From the NCBI GenBank assembly GCA_036389255.1, contig DASVQI010000024.1, forward strand, positions 806,001 to 870,000: a DNA stretch of 64,000 nt, given 5' to 3'. A model generated the notes under the pieces. That model did no database searches. It saw only the letters and a list, made by a program, of their open reading frames with translations, and was not told the DNA's origin. The position numbers and the translations under genes are program-made. Position 1 is the first letter of the stretch. Each line of letters starts with the position of its first letter. This DNA is from JACVRN01 sp036389255. GTDB lineage: Bacteria > Acidobacteriota > Blastocatellia > Pyrinomonadales > Pyrinomonadaceae. This document shows, piece by piece, positions 26,401 to 33,765 of this stretch.

Positions 26401-26910
26401 CGCGCCGAGCGTCTCAGCCCTGAAGTCGCAGACCTGCATTATCGCGGCTACTCGGTCATCAATCGCCCGGATGAATCGTCACCCGAAGTACCGGACTACA
26501 ATCGGCTTGCGGCTTCAAAGCAGATATGGCGCGACCTTGTCGGGTACTACACGCGCTTTGGCGACGTGCGGGAACTGCTCGCTCGCCCGGACGACCGCTA
26601 CGTGATTATGAACGCGGGCGACGAGATGACGTTTCGCTTTCGCGTCCCGCCCCTGCCGCCCTCGGGCTGGGTGCGCGACTTCATCATCATAGGCGACGGG
26701 TGGATTAAGGACGGCGATTACAACTCCACCTTCTCGAAAACCGTGCTTCCCTTGCCTTACCACGACAAGCAGGAATACACTACACCTCCTGGCAGACTTG
26801 AGGACGAATGGGTCTATCGCCGCTCGCCTTCGGACTGGCAGACATACCACACACGCTACGTCACGCCGGATGTTTTCCAGAACGCATTGAGGCCCCGTAA
26901 AGAGAGATGA
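23404..26910 (+). CDS. Giant TPR + FG-GAP + UnbV-like lipoprotein (paralogue B)
   Basis: 1168 residues from the ATG at 23404; an upstream in-frame TTG at 23323 would add 27 residues ahead of the signal peptide and is not favoured. The signal (SLLALFLALISICAGC) ends in a lipobox-like ICAGC, so a lipid anchor is likely. TPRs span about 40-260. FG-GAP-type loops follow (DFNYDFKTDLV, DVEADGDLDIV, DLDADGDPDAA, DLDNNGGLDLL, DVDGNGRLDIL). Then comes a UnbV-like segment near 690-750 (VHFGLGEQLSADVARIVWPNG). The C-terminal 430 residues open with CPFLFAFDGKEMKFVKD and end in the same pattern as paralogue A (RFGDVRELL, then GWVRDFIIIGDGW). The two arose by duplication. The stop overlaps the next start as ATGA, so translation is coupled. 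Confidence 0.85.
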   Translation: MRRPSSKNRQAASLLALFLALISICAGCRTGTKVPEKSSPVYNEVVRAFYVGLAALQVGDDVRADSRLADVTRLVPDEPAGWANWGLLALRQRSYDAAAERLEKARSLAPESDRISYLIGLLESSRGRSAEAITALGKAVEQNPKNLLAAYKLAEETERQGGEQSEAEVQRLMQKILEAEPENLAALLELGRISAKRGDAETLRGTVDKIAARSSNWPPEVQQQLSALQAAVSDPRQAATRIAFLRNVLVRVPEYRQSLSQIKPPPGEEAEPFTKFLRMEAPVFAPAPADNALSFTPEEIPAEGGARWSWVGAVSMNGDGAPVLIKANAREVRLAGGSTFPFPGGPSAVSPKPEAITGLDFNYDFKTDLVLASAGGVRLMRQENPDAFVDVTAQTKLPAPVTNGVYTGAWAADVEADGDLDIVLGAESGSPTVLRNNGDQSFAENHPFAGVSGLRGFAWADLDADGDPDAALVDNGGRLHLYSNERTGQFVEHPAPANDQSIRAINVADANLDGVFDLLTVRADGTIKGISNKGEWQAWDVYELARIEPVFIEGERRLIVADLDNNGGLDLLLTSSAPHQGESGVADAVPIVWLSDEQNSFKVLDKPAVPDYSFDVADVDGNGRLDILGLSAGGQVVQAKNRGSKSYHWQAIRPRAAKAVGDQRINSFGIGGEMEIRAGLLVQKRPITGPLVHFGLGEQLSADVARIVWPNGSVRAEFELKADQVITAEQRLKGSCPFLFAFDGKEMKFVKDAVPWGSAIGLRINTLGTARVEATEEWYKIGREQLAPREGFYDLTITAELWETYYYDHFQLMTVDHPEGTEIFVDERFAIPPVKLAVTTTRTPRKIARARDDSGQDVTETVSRLDEKYLDTFGRGTYQGVTRDHYVEIDLGDEAPQDGPLYLIAQGWMHPTDSSINVAISQGEQVRAHPLSLEVPDGRGGWVVAEANLGFPAGRKKICLFDLSKVFRPNTPRRVRLRTNLEIFWDSFEWAAGLPDTTLRAERLSPEVADLHYRGYSVINRPDESSPEVPDYNRLAASKQIWRDLVGYYTRFGDVRELLARPDDRYVIMNAGDEMTFRFRVPPLPPSGWVRDFIIIGDGWIKDGDYNSTFSKTVLPLPYHDKQEYTTPPGRLEDEWVYRRSPSDWQTYHTRYVTPDVFQNALRPRKER

Positions 26911-28712
26911 CACGCTCCAGTATTTCCCCTGCAAGAATCCTGCTTGTCCTCTTCTTCATAGCGCTGCTCGCAACGCCGCTCGTCATAAAGTGGCTGGCGG
27001 CGCGGCGCGAAGCCGAAAAATCGCGCGTGGACTCTCAGACGGCCCTCACGCGCTACGGCTTTCATCTGGACGAAGTATCCAAAGCGTCCGGCATAAACTT
27101 TCAGCATCAGGCCCCACGTCTTGACGCGAAGCTAGACCACATCATGCCGCAGGTGGCATCCATGGGCGCGGCCGTTTCCATAGTTGATTTCGACCGCGAC
27201 GGCTGGCCCGACATCTACGTCACCAATAGCGGCGAAGGCAGCCACAACGCTCTTTACAGAAACTTGGGCGACGGCCAGTTCAAGGACGTGGCGGGCGAGC
27301 TTGGCGTCTCGGATGTCAATCAGGCCGGGACGGGCGTTTCGATGGGAGCGGTCTGGGGCGATTACGACAACGACGGCTACGAGGATTTATTTCTCTACAA
27401 GTGGGGACGGCCCGAGCTTTTTCACAACGAGAAGGGCGCAGGCTTTAAGCGCGTGACCGAAGAGGCCGGACTGCCCGGATGGGTGAACGCCAACACGGCC
27501 ATCTGGTTCGATTACGACACGGACGGCTTACTTGACCTCTTCGTCGGCGGCTACTACCCGGAGGACGTTGACCTGTGGCACCTGAAGACTACGCGCATGA
27601 TGCCCGAGAGCTTCGAGTACGCTCAGAACGGCGGGCGCAAATATCTTTTCCGTAACACTGGCAACGGAAGGTTTGAAGAGACTAGCGAGCGCGCGGGCAT
27701 CAACAGCCGTCGCTGGGCTCTGGCCGCCGCAGCAGCAGACCTGCGCGGCACCGGACGCCCTGACCTCTTCATAGCGAACGACTACGGAGTCTCGGAGTTC
27801 TTCTTCAATCAGGACGGCAAGCGGTTCCGCGAAGCGGGCGAGCAGACGGGCGTCGGCTTTGCGCCCAAGAGCGGCATGAACGTGGCCTTCGGTGACATAC
27901 TGAATCAGGGCAGATACAGCATCTACGTCTCGAATATCTCTGAAGAGGGGGTGCTGATACAGGGCAACAACCTGTGGATTCCTAAAGAAGGAACTGAGGG
28001 CGATTCACTGCGTTACGAAAATCTGGCGAGCGAGATGGGCGTAGAGCTTGGCGGCTGGAGCTTCGGCGCGCAGTTCGGTGATTTGAATAACGACGGGCGG
28101 CTAGACCTTTACCTCGTCAACGGCTACGTCTCGGCCGACAGGGGCAAGAGCTACTGGTACGATTTCTCCAAGGTGGCGGGCGGCAATACGGCTATCATCT
28201 CCGACGCCGCCAACTGGCCCGCGATGGAGGGTCGAAGCCTTTCCGGCTACCAGCAGAAGAGGGTCTGGATTAACGACGGCGCTGGCCGGTTCGTGGACGT
28301 GGCGCAGGCCGTCGGCGTCACAGACAGCTACGACGGGCGCTCGGTCGCTCTGGTGGATTTGTGGAACAGGGGCGTGCTGGACGTAGTCGTAGCCAACCAG
28401 CGCGGGCCGCTGCTCGTTTATAAGAACACGGCTTCGCCGGAAAACAGTTGGATTGCTTTCGAGCTTGAGGGCACGCAGTCGAATCGCGCGGCGATAGGCG
28501 CTCAGGTCAAATTGTTCTGGAACGGCCAGCAACAGATTCAAATGGTGTCGGGCGGCAACGGCTTCTGCTCCCAGAACCAGCGCCGCATACACTTCGGCTT
28601 GGGCAAGAGCCCGGCGAACATGCGCGCCGAAATTCTCTGGCCGTCAGGTAAAGTTCAGGTCATAGAGAATCCCGTCGCGGGACAGGTCAACAAGGTGAAG
28701 GAGCCGGCATGA
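26907..28712 (+). CDS. CRTAC1/UnbV family FG-GAP repeat protein, membrane-anchored
   Basis: 601 residues. An uncleaved signal anchor is likely (ILLVLFFIALLATPLVIKWLAA, with a basic segment after). The propeller starts at about 94 with DFDRDGWPDIYV and continues with DYDNDGYEDLFL, DYDTDGLLDLFV and DLNNDGRLDLYL. The C-terminal ASPIC/UnbV domain lies at about 515-590 (AIGAQVKLFWNG, then VSGGNGFCSQNQRRIHFGLG, then AEILWPSGKVQ). The single Cys in GFCSQN is a family hallmark. ASPIC/UnbV domains were named partly from enediyne clusters, but their biochemical role is not established. The gene overlaps both neighbours by 4 bp (ATGA), tying it to the giant protein upstream and the RnfD/UnbU-like protein downstream. 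Confidence 0.9.
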   Translation: MTRSSISPARILLVLFFIALLATPLVIKWLAARREAEKSRVDSQTALTRYGFHLDEVSKASGINFQHQAPRLDAKLDHIMPQVASMGAAVSIVDFDRDGWPDIYVTNSGEGSHNALYRNLGDGQFKDVAGELGVSDVNQAGTGVSMGAVWGDYDNDGYEDLFLYKWGRPELFHNEKGAGFKRVTEEAGLPGWVNANTAIWFDYDTDGLLDLFVGGYYPEDVDLWHLKTTRMMPESFEYAQNGGRKYLFRNTGNGRFEETSERAGINSRRWALAAAAADLRGTGRPDLFIANDYGVSEFFFNQDGKRFREAGEQTGVGFAPKSGMNVAFGDILNQGRYSIYVSNISEEGVLIQGNNLWIPKEGTEGDSLRYENLASEMGVELGGWSFGAQFGDLNNDGRLDLYLVNGYVSADRGKSYWYDFSKVAGGNTAIISDAANWPAMEGRSLSGYQQKRVWINDGAGRFVDVAQAVGVTDSYDGRSVALVDLWNRGVLDVVVANQRGPLLVYKNTASPENSWIAFELEGTQSNRAAIGAQVKLFWNGQQQIQMVSGGNGFCSQNQRRIHFGLGKSPANMRAEILWPSGKVQVIENPVAGQVNKVKEPA

Positions 28713-29572
28713 GTCGAGAGATGACGAGCGCGCCCGTGGCTCCGGCAACTGCGGTCGAGACAGGCGCGGAGAGACGCAAGCGACGGCTCTCAATGGATAA
28801 TCGCTTTATCCCGCCCGTCTTCATCACCTGCATTCTGCTGGCCGGTCACTTCTCCTTCGGGATGCTCGAAAGCTACCCGAAGACGGCGCTGGCCATCCTC
28901 GCGAGCCTTCTGACCGAGATTGTCCTGAGCCGCATCTTCGCTGGACGATGGCCGCATCTGGCGAGCGCCTATATCACAGGCATCAGCGTCGGCATTCTGG
29001 TGCGCTCGCCCGCCTTCTGGCCCTATGCCCTGTGCAGCATGATTTCCATCACGTCCAAGTACGTGCTGAGACTCAAAGGGCGACACATCTGGAACCCGTC
29101 GAACTTCGGCATCTGCGTCATGCTCTTTCTGGCTCATGAAACGGTTGCGAGCCTGAGCATACAGTGGGGCAATTATCTCTGGCCCATGATAGTCATCTGG
29201 GCGCTCGGGACGGTTATCATCTGGCGGCTGAAACGATTTCACATCACGGCCACTTACGTTGTCTCATTCATCATTTTCTCGTTCCTTAGAAGCTACCTGA
29301 CGGGCCATCCGTGGCAGGCCGAGATAGCTCCGATTACCGGCCCCATGTACCAGCTCTTCATCTTCTTCATGATTACAGACCCGAAGACGACGGTGCATTC
29401 GAAGCCGGCCCAGTGCGCTGTGGCTTTCGCGGTGGCGCTGGTTGAGATGATTCTTCGTCTATTCGAGGTCGTACACGCGCCTTACTATTCGCTCTTCATG
29501 GTCGGCCCCACAGCCAACCTGATTGAGATTTGGCTGACAAGACGTAAGGGTGAAGCTAAAGCTAGCGGGTGA
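28709..29572 (+). CDS. RnfD/NqrB-like (UnbU-type) polytopic membrane protein
   Basis: 287 residues with about eight to nine transmembrane helices. Features shared with the RnfD/NqrB superfamily are the RHIWNPSNFGI segment (about 127-137) and FMITDPKTTVHSKPAQ (about 223-238). UnbU is the name used for such proteins beside UnbV in enediyne clusters. In true RnfD and NqrB a Thr in an SGAT-like motif carries covalent FMN. I see no such motif here, and no other Rnf/Nqr subunit gene is nearby, so a full sodium- or proton-pumping complex is unlikely. It may form the membrane partner of the exported FG-GAP/UnbV proteins encoded on the same coupled transcript. The N-terminal 30 residues are cytoplasmic-looking and basic. 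Confidence 0.8.
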   Translation: MSREMTSAPVAPATAVETGAERRKRRLSMDNRFIPPVFITCILLAGHFSFGMLESYPKTALAILASLLTEIVLSRIFAGRWPHLASAYITGISVGILVRSPAFWPYALCSMISITSKYVLRLKGRHIWNPSNFGICVMLFLAHETVASLSIQWGNYLWPMIVIWALGTVIIWRLKRFHITATYVVSFIIFSFLRSYLTGHPWQAEIAPITGPMYQLFIFFMITDPKTTVHSKPAQCAVAFAVALVEMILRLFEVVHAPYYSLFMVGPTANLIEIWLTRRKGEAKASG

Positions 29573-29603
29573 ATTTGAAGTTGAGTATCAGACAGGTTGA
29601 GTT

Positions 29604-29698
29604 TCACCGCAGAGACGCAGAGAGACGCGGAGGGTAGCGCAGAGAGTTGAAAGCTTTTCTCAGCGCCTTCTCGGCGTCTCTCTGCGCCTCTGCGGTGA
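29604..29698. repeat. Palindromic repeat (CACCGCAGAGACGCAG family, copy 2)
   Basis: Arms 29604-29628 and 29674-29698 pair over 25 bp with one mismatch. The left arm is identical over all 25 bp to 13724-13748. It lies between the RnfD-like gene and the CRTAC1 lipoprotein gene. Confidence 0.9.
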
Positions 29699-29735
29699 GT
29701 TCCTATCCCCATAACACGCAATTCTAAGGGTAACG

Positions 29736-31544
29736 ATGCTACACACACGGGTAATCTATTTTCTCTTACTGACGACGCTTCTACTGTTCGCGGGTTGTAA
29801 AAAATCTTCGACGGAGGCGACGGCCAACAGTCAGACGAGCACAGAGCAAGCTATCACGCAGTCGGCCCAGCCCACGCCGGAACAGCCCAGACCTACAGGC
29901 CCGATTGAGTTCGCGGACGTGACCGCTCAGGCCGGGATTCGCTTTAAGCACAATAACGGCGCTTTCGGGAAGAAGTATCTGCCTGAGACTATAGGCGCCG
30001 GGGGCGCTTTTCTCGATTACGACAACGACGGCTGGCAGGACATACTGCTCGTCAATTCTATGGACTGGCCCGAGCGCAAGCGTGCGAAATCCTTCATGGC
30101 CCTTTATCACAACAACAAGGACGGGACTTTCACAGACGTTACGGGCCAAGCGGGGCTCGCGGTCGAGATGTACGGCATAGGCGCGGCGGTCGCGGATTAC
30201 GACAACGACGGGAATGAAGATATCTACATCACCTGCGTAGGCGCGAACCGGCTCTTTCGTAATCTCGGCAACGGGAAGTTCGCGGACGTGACGTCCAAAG
30301 CAGGCGTGGGCGACCCCGGCTTTTCCACCAGCGCCGCGTGGCTCGATTATGACTCGGACGGCCAGCTTGACCTCTTCGTCTGTAACTACGTCGAATGGTC
30401 TATAGAGAAAGACCAGTACTGCTCGCTCGACGGCAAGAACAAGTCTTACTGCACGCCGCAAGCATACAAGGGGCAAAGCTCGACGCTCTACCGCAATCGG
30501 GGCAACGGAACCTTCGAGAACGTAACGCAGCGCGCGGGACTCAACGACCCTAGCGGCAAAGCTCTGGGCGTGGCGCTTCTGGATTACAACAGCGACGGCC
30601 ACATGGACTTGTTCGTAGCAAACGACACGGAGCCGAACAAGCTCTACAAGAATAACGGGAACGGAACCTTTACTGACGAAGCTCTGACGGCGGGCGTGGC
30701 ATTCAGCGAAGCCGGGACTGCCCGCGCAGGGATGGGCGTGGACGCAGGCGACTACGACGGGTCGGGACGACAGGGGCTCGTGATAGGCAATTTCACGAAC
30801 GAGAGCATGGCGCTTTATCGCAACGACGGGACGGGCCTCTTCACGGACGAAGCCGCAGGCTCAGGCATAGGAAAGATGTCCGCGCAGTCTTTGACCTTCG
30901 CAACCTTCTTCTTCGATTACGACTTGGACGGGCTGCTTGACATCTTCGCCGCCAACGGCCACGTCTCGGACGACATCAGCGTCGTGCAGCCGAACGTCAA
31001 GTACGCTCAGCCGCCGCACCTCTTTCGCAACCGTGGCAAGAAGAAGTTCGAGGAGACGAGCACTCGCGTTGGCCGCGCGCTTCAACGAGCCTTAGTCGGA
31101 CGCGGCGCAGCCTACGGCGATTTCGACAATGACGGCGACCTTGATTTGCTGATTACCGTAAACAACGGCCCGGCCCGGCTGTTCAGAAACGACAACGCCA
31201 ACCAGAACGACCTGCTCAGGATCAGAACCGTCGGCACAAAGTCCAACCGCGACGGGATAGGCGCGAAAGTTACGCTTAAGACAAACAGGGGCGGGCGCGT
31301 CTTCAGCATGGTCAAGACGGGCTCAAGCTACTGCTCGCAAAGCGAGCTGCCGCTCACTCTGGGCGTTGGCAAGCCTGAGGAAGGGACTACTCTGACGCTG
31401 GAGATTGTCTGGCCGAGCGGGCAGAGGGAAGGCTACAACGACATCAAGCCCAACCAGGCGATTACAGTTCAGGAAGGCAAAGGCATAATCTCCGCCGAGC
31501 CCATAATTTTCTCAAGACCCGCAGCAGCGCCGCCGCAGCAATAG
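29736..31544 (+). CDS. CRTAC1/UnbV family FG-GAP lipoprotein
   Basis: 602 residues. The signal ends in a canonical lipobox LFAGC (Cys near residue 20), then a Ser/Thr/Gln-rich tether (about 21-55). The propeller opens at EFADVTAQAGIRFKH and contains DYDNDGWQDILL, DYDNDGNEDIYI, DYDSDGQLDLFV, DYNSDGHMDLFV, DYDLDGLLDIFA and DFDNDGDLDLLI, all calcium-type loops. The ASPIC/UnbV domain sits at about 505-575 (GIGAKVTLKTNRGG, SSYCSQSELPLTLGVG). The PETIGAGGAFLDYDNDGW entry block is shared with the CRTAC1 protein at 53373-55058, so the two belong to the same subgroup. A palindromic repeat separates it from the coupled genes upstream, so it may have its own promoter. Confidence 0.9.
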   Translation: MLHTRVIYFLLLTTLLLFAGCKKSSTEATANSQTSTEQAITQSAQPTPEQPRPTGPIEFADVTAQAGIRFKHNNGAFGKKYLPETIGAGGAFLDYDNDGWQDILLVNSMDWPERKRAKSFMALYHNNKDGTFTDVTGQAGLAVEMYGIGAAVADYDNDGNEDIYITCVGANRLFRNLGNGKFADVTSKAGVGDPGFSTSAAWLDYDSDGQLDLFVCNYVEWSIEKDQYCSLDGKNKSYCTPQAYKGQSSTLYRNRGNGTFENVTQRAGLNDPSGKALGVALLDYNSDGHMDLFVANDTEPNKLYKNNGNGTFTDEALTAGVAFSEAGTARAGMGVDAGDYDGSGRQGLVIGNFTNESMALYRNDGTGLFTDEAAGSGIGKMSAQSLTFATFFFDYDLDGLLDIFAANGHVSDDISVVQPNVKYAQPPHLFRNRGKKKFEETSTRVGRALQRALVGRGAAYGDFDNDGDLDLLITVNNGPARLFRNDNANQNDLLRIRTVGTKSNRDGIGAKVTLKTNRGGRVFSMVKTGSSYCSQSELPLTLGVGKPEEGTTLTLEIVWPSGQREGYNDIKPNQAITVQEGKGIISAEPIIFSRPAAAPPQQ

Positions 31545-31562
31545 CGCAAACCACGAATTAAC

Positions 31563-31608
31563 ACGCGCACGCCACGAAAAGAAGAGCTCTATTTCGTGGC
31601 GTGCGCGT
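31563..31608. terminator. Bidirectional hairpin between convergent genes
   Basis: A perfect 17-bp inverted repeat (arms 31563-31579 and 31592-31608) with a 12-nt loop sits between the CRTAC1 stop and the nitrilase stop. A-rich and T-rich tracts at the inner ends of the arms (GAAAA and ATTTC) fit a two-way terminator, though it may be another dispersed palindrome. Confidence 0.6.
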
Positions 31609-31638
31609 CTGATTTAGCGGGTACTCTCTTTTATCTCT

Positions 31639-32655
31639 TTAATCGTTCTGCTTCTCGTCCAGCCTTCGCTTGGCTTCGTCAATCAAGAGATTGTTTCTCT
31701 CGTAGGAGAGCGGCACGGGTTCTCCCTCAATCTTCGGCGGATAGTGATGAGCGCCGTAGACGGGATAGGCTTCGGTGCGAAGGTGCGCGAGCATGTGATG
31801 GCCGCGACGGGTGGCGCGCTCATGACGAAGCGCGGTGATGTCCACGGGCGCGACCACTATGCGCTCGCCGGGGCCGGGACTGGCCTGAGCCAGTATGCGC
31901 CCGTCGTAATCTATCACCTGACTTCCGCCCGGCCACGAGTAAGGCGGATAGTGCTTGAGGCTCGCTCCCTGATTCGCGGCCACCACGTAGGCAACGTTCT
32001 CCAGCGCCCGGCAACGGTTCACAATCGTCCACCAGTCCATAGGCTCCGTAGCTCCCCACGGATCCATGTAGGCGGAAACACGCACCAGCACTTCAGCGCC
32101 GTTGGCGGTCAACTGCCGCATAGCTTCGGGAAAGAGCCAGTCGTAGCAGACGGCGCAGCCTATGCGCCCGATGGGAGTGTCCGCGACGGGAAAGAGCGGC
32201 TCGTCGTAGCCTTCGAGGTCGTGCGGGCTTGAGTGAACTTCGTAGGGAATCCACGTGTTCACCTTTCTATACTTGTAAAGGACGCCTTCGGGGCCAATCA
32301 GGCAGGTGGCGTTAAAGAGCGTGCCGGGCCAGCGCTTATCCACTTCAAGCATGGTGCCGCTCTGAATGTAGATGTCGTACTCGCGCGCCTTCTGCTCAAG
32401 ACGCTCGGTATGCTCGTTTGGAATGGGAACGGCCAGCTTTCGTATCAGCTCTTCGGCGCTCTGAAAAATCGGCGCGGCGTGCGCGAACTCTGGAAAGGCC
32501 ACGAGCCGCACTGGAAGAAAGGGAGCGCTCCCGGCCACGGCCAAGTCAATCATAGTCAGCATGCGGTCTGTGTTGGCGCGCATGGCGCGGCGCTCAATCG
32601 GATTCGGCATGTCTGTCTGGCACGCGGCCACGGAATATCTGAGCGGGTCTGTCAT
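31639..32655 (-). CDS. Nitrilase-superfamily carbon-nitrogen hydrolase
   Basis: 338 residues, cytoplasmic, no signal peptide. The catalytic triad of the superfamily is complete: Glu56 (AFPEF), Lys131 (YRKVN) and Cys170 (CYDWLFPE). Further support is NRCRALENVAYVVAANQG near 212-229 and PGGSQVIDYDGRILAQ. Members cleave nitriles, amides or carbamoyl groups; the CYDWLFPE context fits amidase/carbamoylase-like branches, but the substrate is not defined. It starts 22 bp after the second sugar permease gene and is the last gene of the minus-strand operon. That position is unexpected for a sugar operon and could reflect read-through or use of an amidated sugar derivative. Confidence 0.88.
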   Translation of the reverse strand: MTDPLRYSVAACQTDMPNPIERRAMRANTDRMLTMIDLAVAGSAPFLPVRLVAFPEFAHAAPIFQSAEELIRKLAVPIPNEHTERLEQKAREYDIYIQSGTMLEVDKRWPGTLFNATCLIGPEGVLYKYRKVNTWIPYEVHSSPHDLEGYDEPLFPVADTPIGRIGCAVCYDWLFPEAMRQLTANGAEVLVRVSAYMDPWGATEPMDWWTIVNRCRALENVAYVVAANQGASLKHYPPYSWPGGSQVIDYDGRILAQASPGPGERIVVAPVDITALRHERATRRGHHMLAHLRTEAYPVYGAHHYPPKIEGEPVPLSYERNNLLIDEAKRRLDEKQND

Positions 32656-32677
32656 CGTCTCTACACCATAAGGCTTA

Positions 32678-33709
32678 TCAATTCTCAGGTCTATCTCTGC
32701 GATGGCTTAAGCGGTTCTGTATGATGACGACCGCCAGCAGGAAGATGCCGCGCAGCACTCCCTGCCAGTATGAGCCTATCCAGTCGCCTTCGTTATTGAG
32801 GATGTTAAATAGCACTCCCAAGAGCAGCACGCCGACAAGAGTAGCGCCTACGCCGCCCTGCCCGCCCGTCAGGAGTGTTCCGCCCACGACCACCGCCGCG
32901 ATGGCGTCCAGCTCAAAGCCCTGCCCGGCGACGGGCTGGCCCGAGCCCAGACGCGCCGTCATGATGACGCCCGCCAGCCCTGCAAGCGCGCCGCTCAAGG
33001 CATAAACGCCCTGAGTCACGCGGCTCACGTTTAAGCCCATCAGGCGCGCGGCCTCTTCGTTATCGCCCAGCGAATAGACGTGCCGCCCGAAGCGCGTGTG
33101 ATTAAGCACGACCCACGCGACGATGTAAGCCAGAATCAGTATCGCAATCGGCACAGGCAGAGGCCCGAGGCTTCCCTGCCACATCCAGCGAAAGCCCGCC
33201 GACATTCCCTTTATCTCTATAGGCTTTTCGTGCGCCACGCGCAGGGCCGTGCCGCGCGCCGCAATCATCATCGCCAGAGTAACTATGAAAGGCTGTATGC
33301 GAAGCTTTGAAATGACAAGGCCGTTGATTAGGCCGAGCAGCGTCGTTGCGCCGACGGCCGCGAAGAGCACAACCAAGAAGTTATTTCCGGCCAGAGAGGC
33401 GGCTATCACGCCTCCGACGGCAAGCAGAGAGCCTACGGAAAGGTCTATGCCGCCCGTCAAAATTACAAAGGTCATGCCGAGCGCCAGCAGCCCCACCATG
33501 CTGTTTTGAGCGACGACGTTCAGCAGGTTCTGAGAAGTCAGGAAGCTGCCGCCGTCAAGAAAAGTCCCGTAGCGAAGGGACGCGAAGACGCAGACGAGCA
33601 GGAGCGCTAGTAAAGCTCCCTGTCTCTGTATGAAGGAGGCGAACTTGGCACGCGCCACACGCCCGCGCGTAGAGCCTTGTTCGTCAAAGGTAGTGGATGC
33701 CTGGCTCAT
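32678..33709 (-). CDS. Sugar ABC transporter permease, YjfF-like
   Basis: 343 residues with about ten transmembrane helices. The BPD_transp_2 signature of ribose/galactofuranose permeases is clear: TFVILTGGIDLSVGS (about 80-94), LRIQPFIVTLAMMIAARG, NHTRFGRHVYSLGDNEEAARLMG, then FELDAIAAVVVGGTLLTGG. VILTGGIDLSVGS, the RTRFG-type loop and GTLLTGG follow E. coli YjfF more closely than YtfT. It is one of two non-identical permeases, which matches the YtfQ-YtfR-YtfT-YjfF galactofuranose importer rather than the single-permease Rbs system. The basic N-terminal 30 residues are cytoplasmic. A palindrome lies in the 56-bp gap to the upstream permease gene. Confidence 0.88.
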   Translation of the reverse strand: MSQASTTFDEQGSTRGRVARAKFASFIQRQGALLALLLVCVFASLRYGTFLDGGSFLTSQNLLNVVAQNSMVGLLALGMTFVILTGGIDLSVGSLLAVGGVIAASLAGNNFLVVLFAAVGATTLLGLINGLVISKLRIQPFIVTLAMMIAARGTALRVAHEKPIEIKGMSAGFRWMWQGSLGPLPVPIAILILAYIVAWVVLNHTRFGRHVYSLGDNEEAARLMGLNVSRVTQGVYALSGALAGLAGVIMTARLGSGQPVAGQGFELDAIAAVVVGGTLLTGGQGGVGATLVGVLLLGVLFNILNNEGDWIGSYWQGVLRGIFLLAVVIIQNRLSHRRDRPEN

Positions 33710-33740
33710 AGCCTTCTCCCGATTCGTGGGATTAAAGAGA

Positions 33741-33757
33741 TTGATTCATTGAATCAA
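33741..33757. repeat. 17-nt palindrome between the two permease genes
   Basis: TTGATTCATTGAATCAA is a perfect palindrome around a central T. Similar TTGATTCA words recur at 56654 and 56679. It may be an operator or a small mRNA hairpin. Confidence 0.5.
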
Positions 33758-33765
33758 TGAACCGA

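Noticed and set aside
29781..30602. Minus-strand open frame of 273 residues
   Set aside because: Shadow of the CRTAC1 lipoprotein gene, whose repeated Asp-rich codons leave the reverse frame open.
26907..31544. Enediyne biosynthetic gene cluster, suggested by UnbV/UnbU-like genes
   Set aside because: No polyketide synthase, thioesterase or other enediyne genes are present; UnbV/UnbU-like proteins occur widely outside such clusters.
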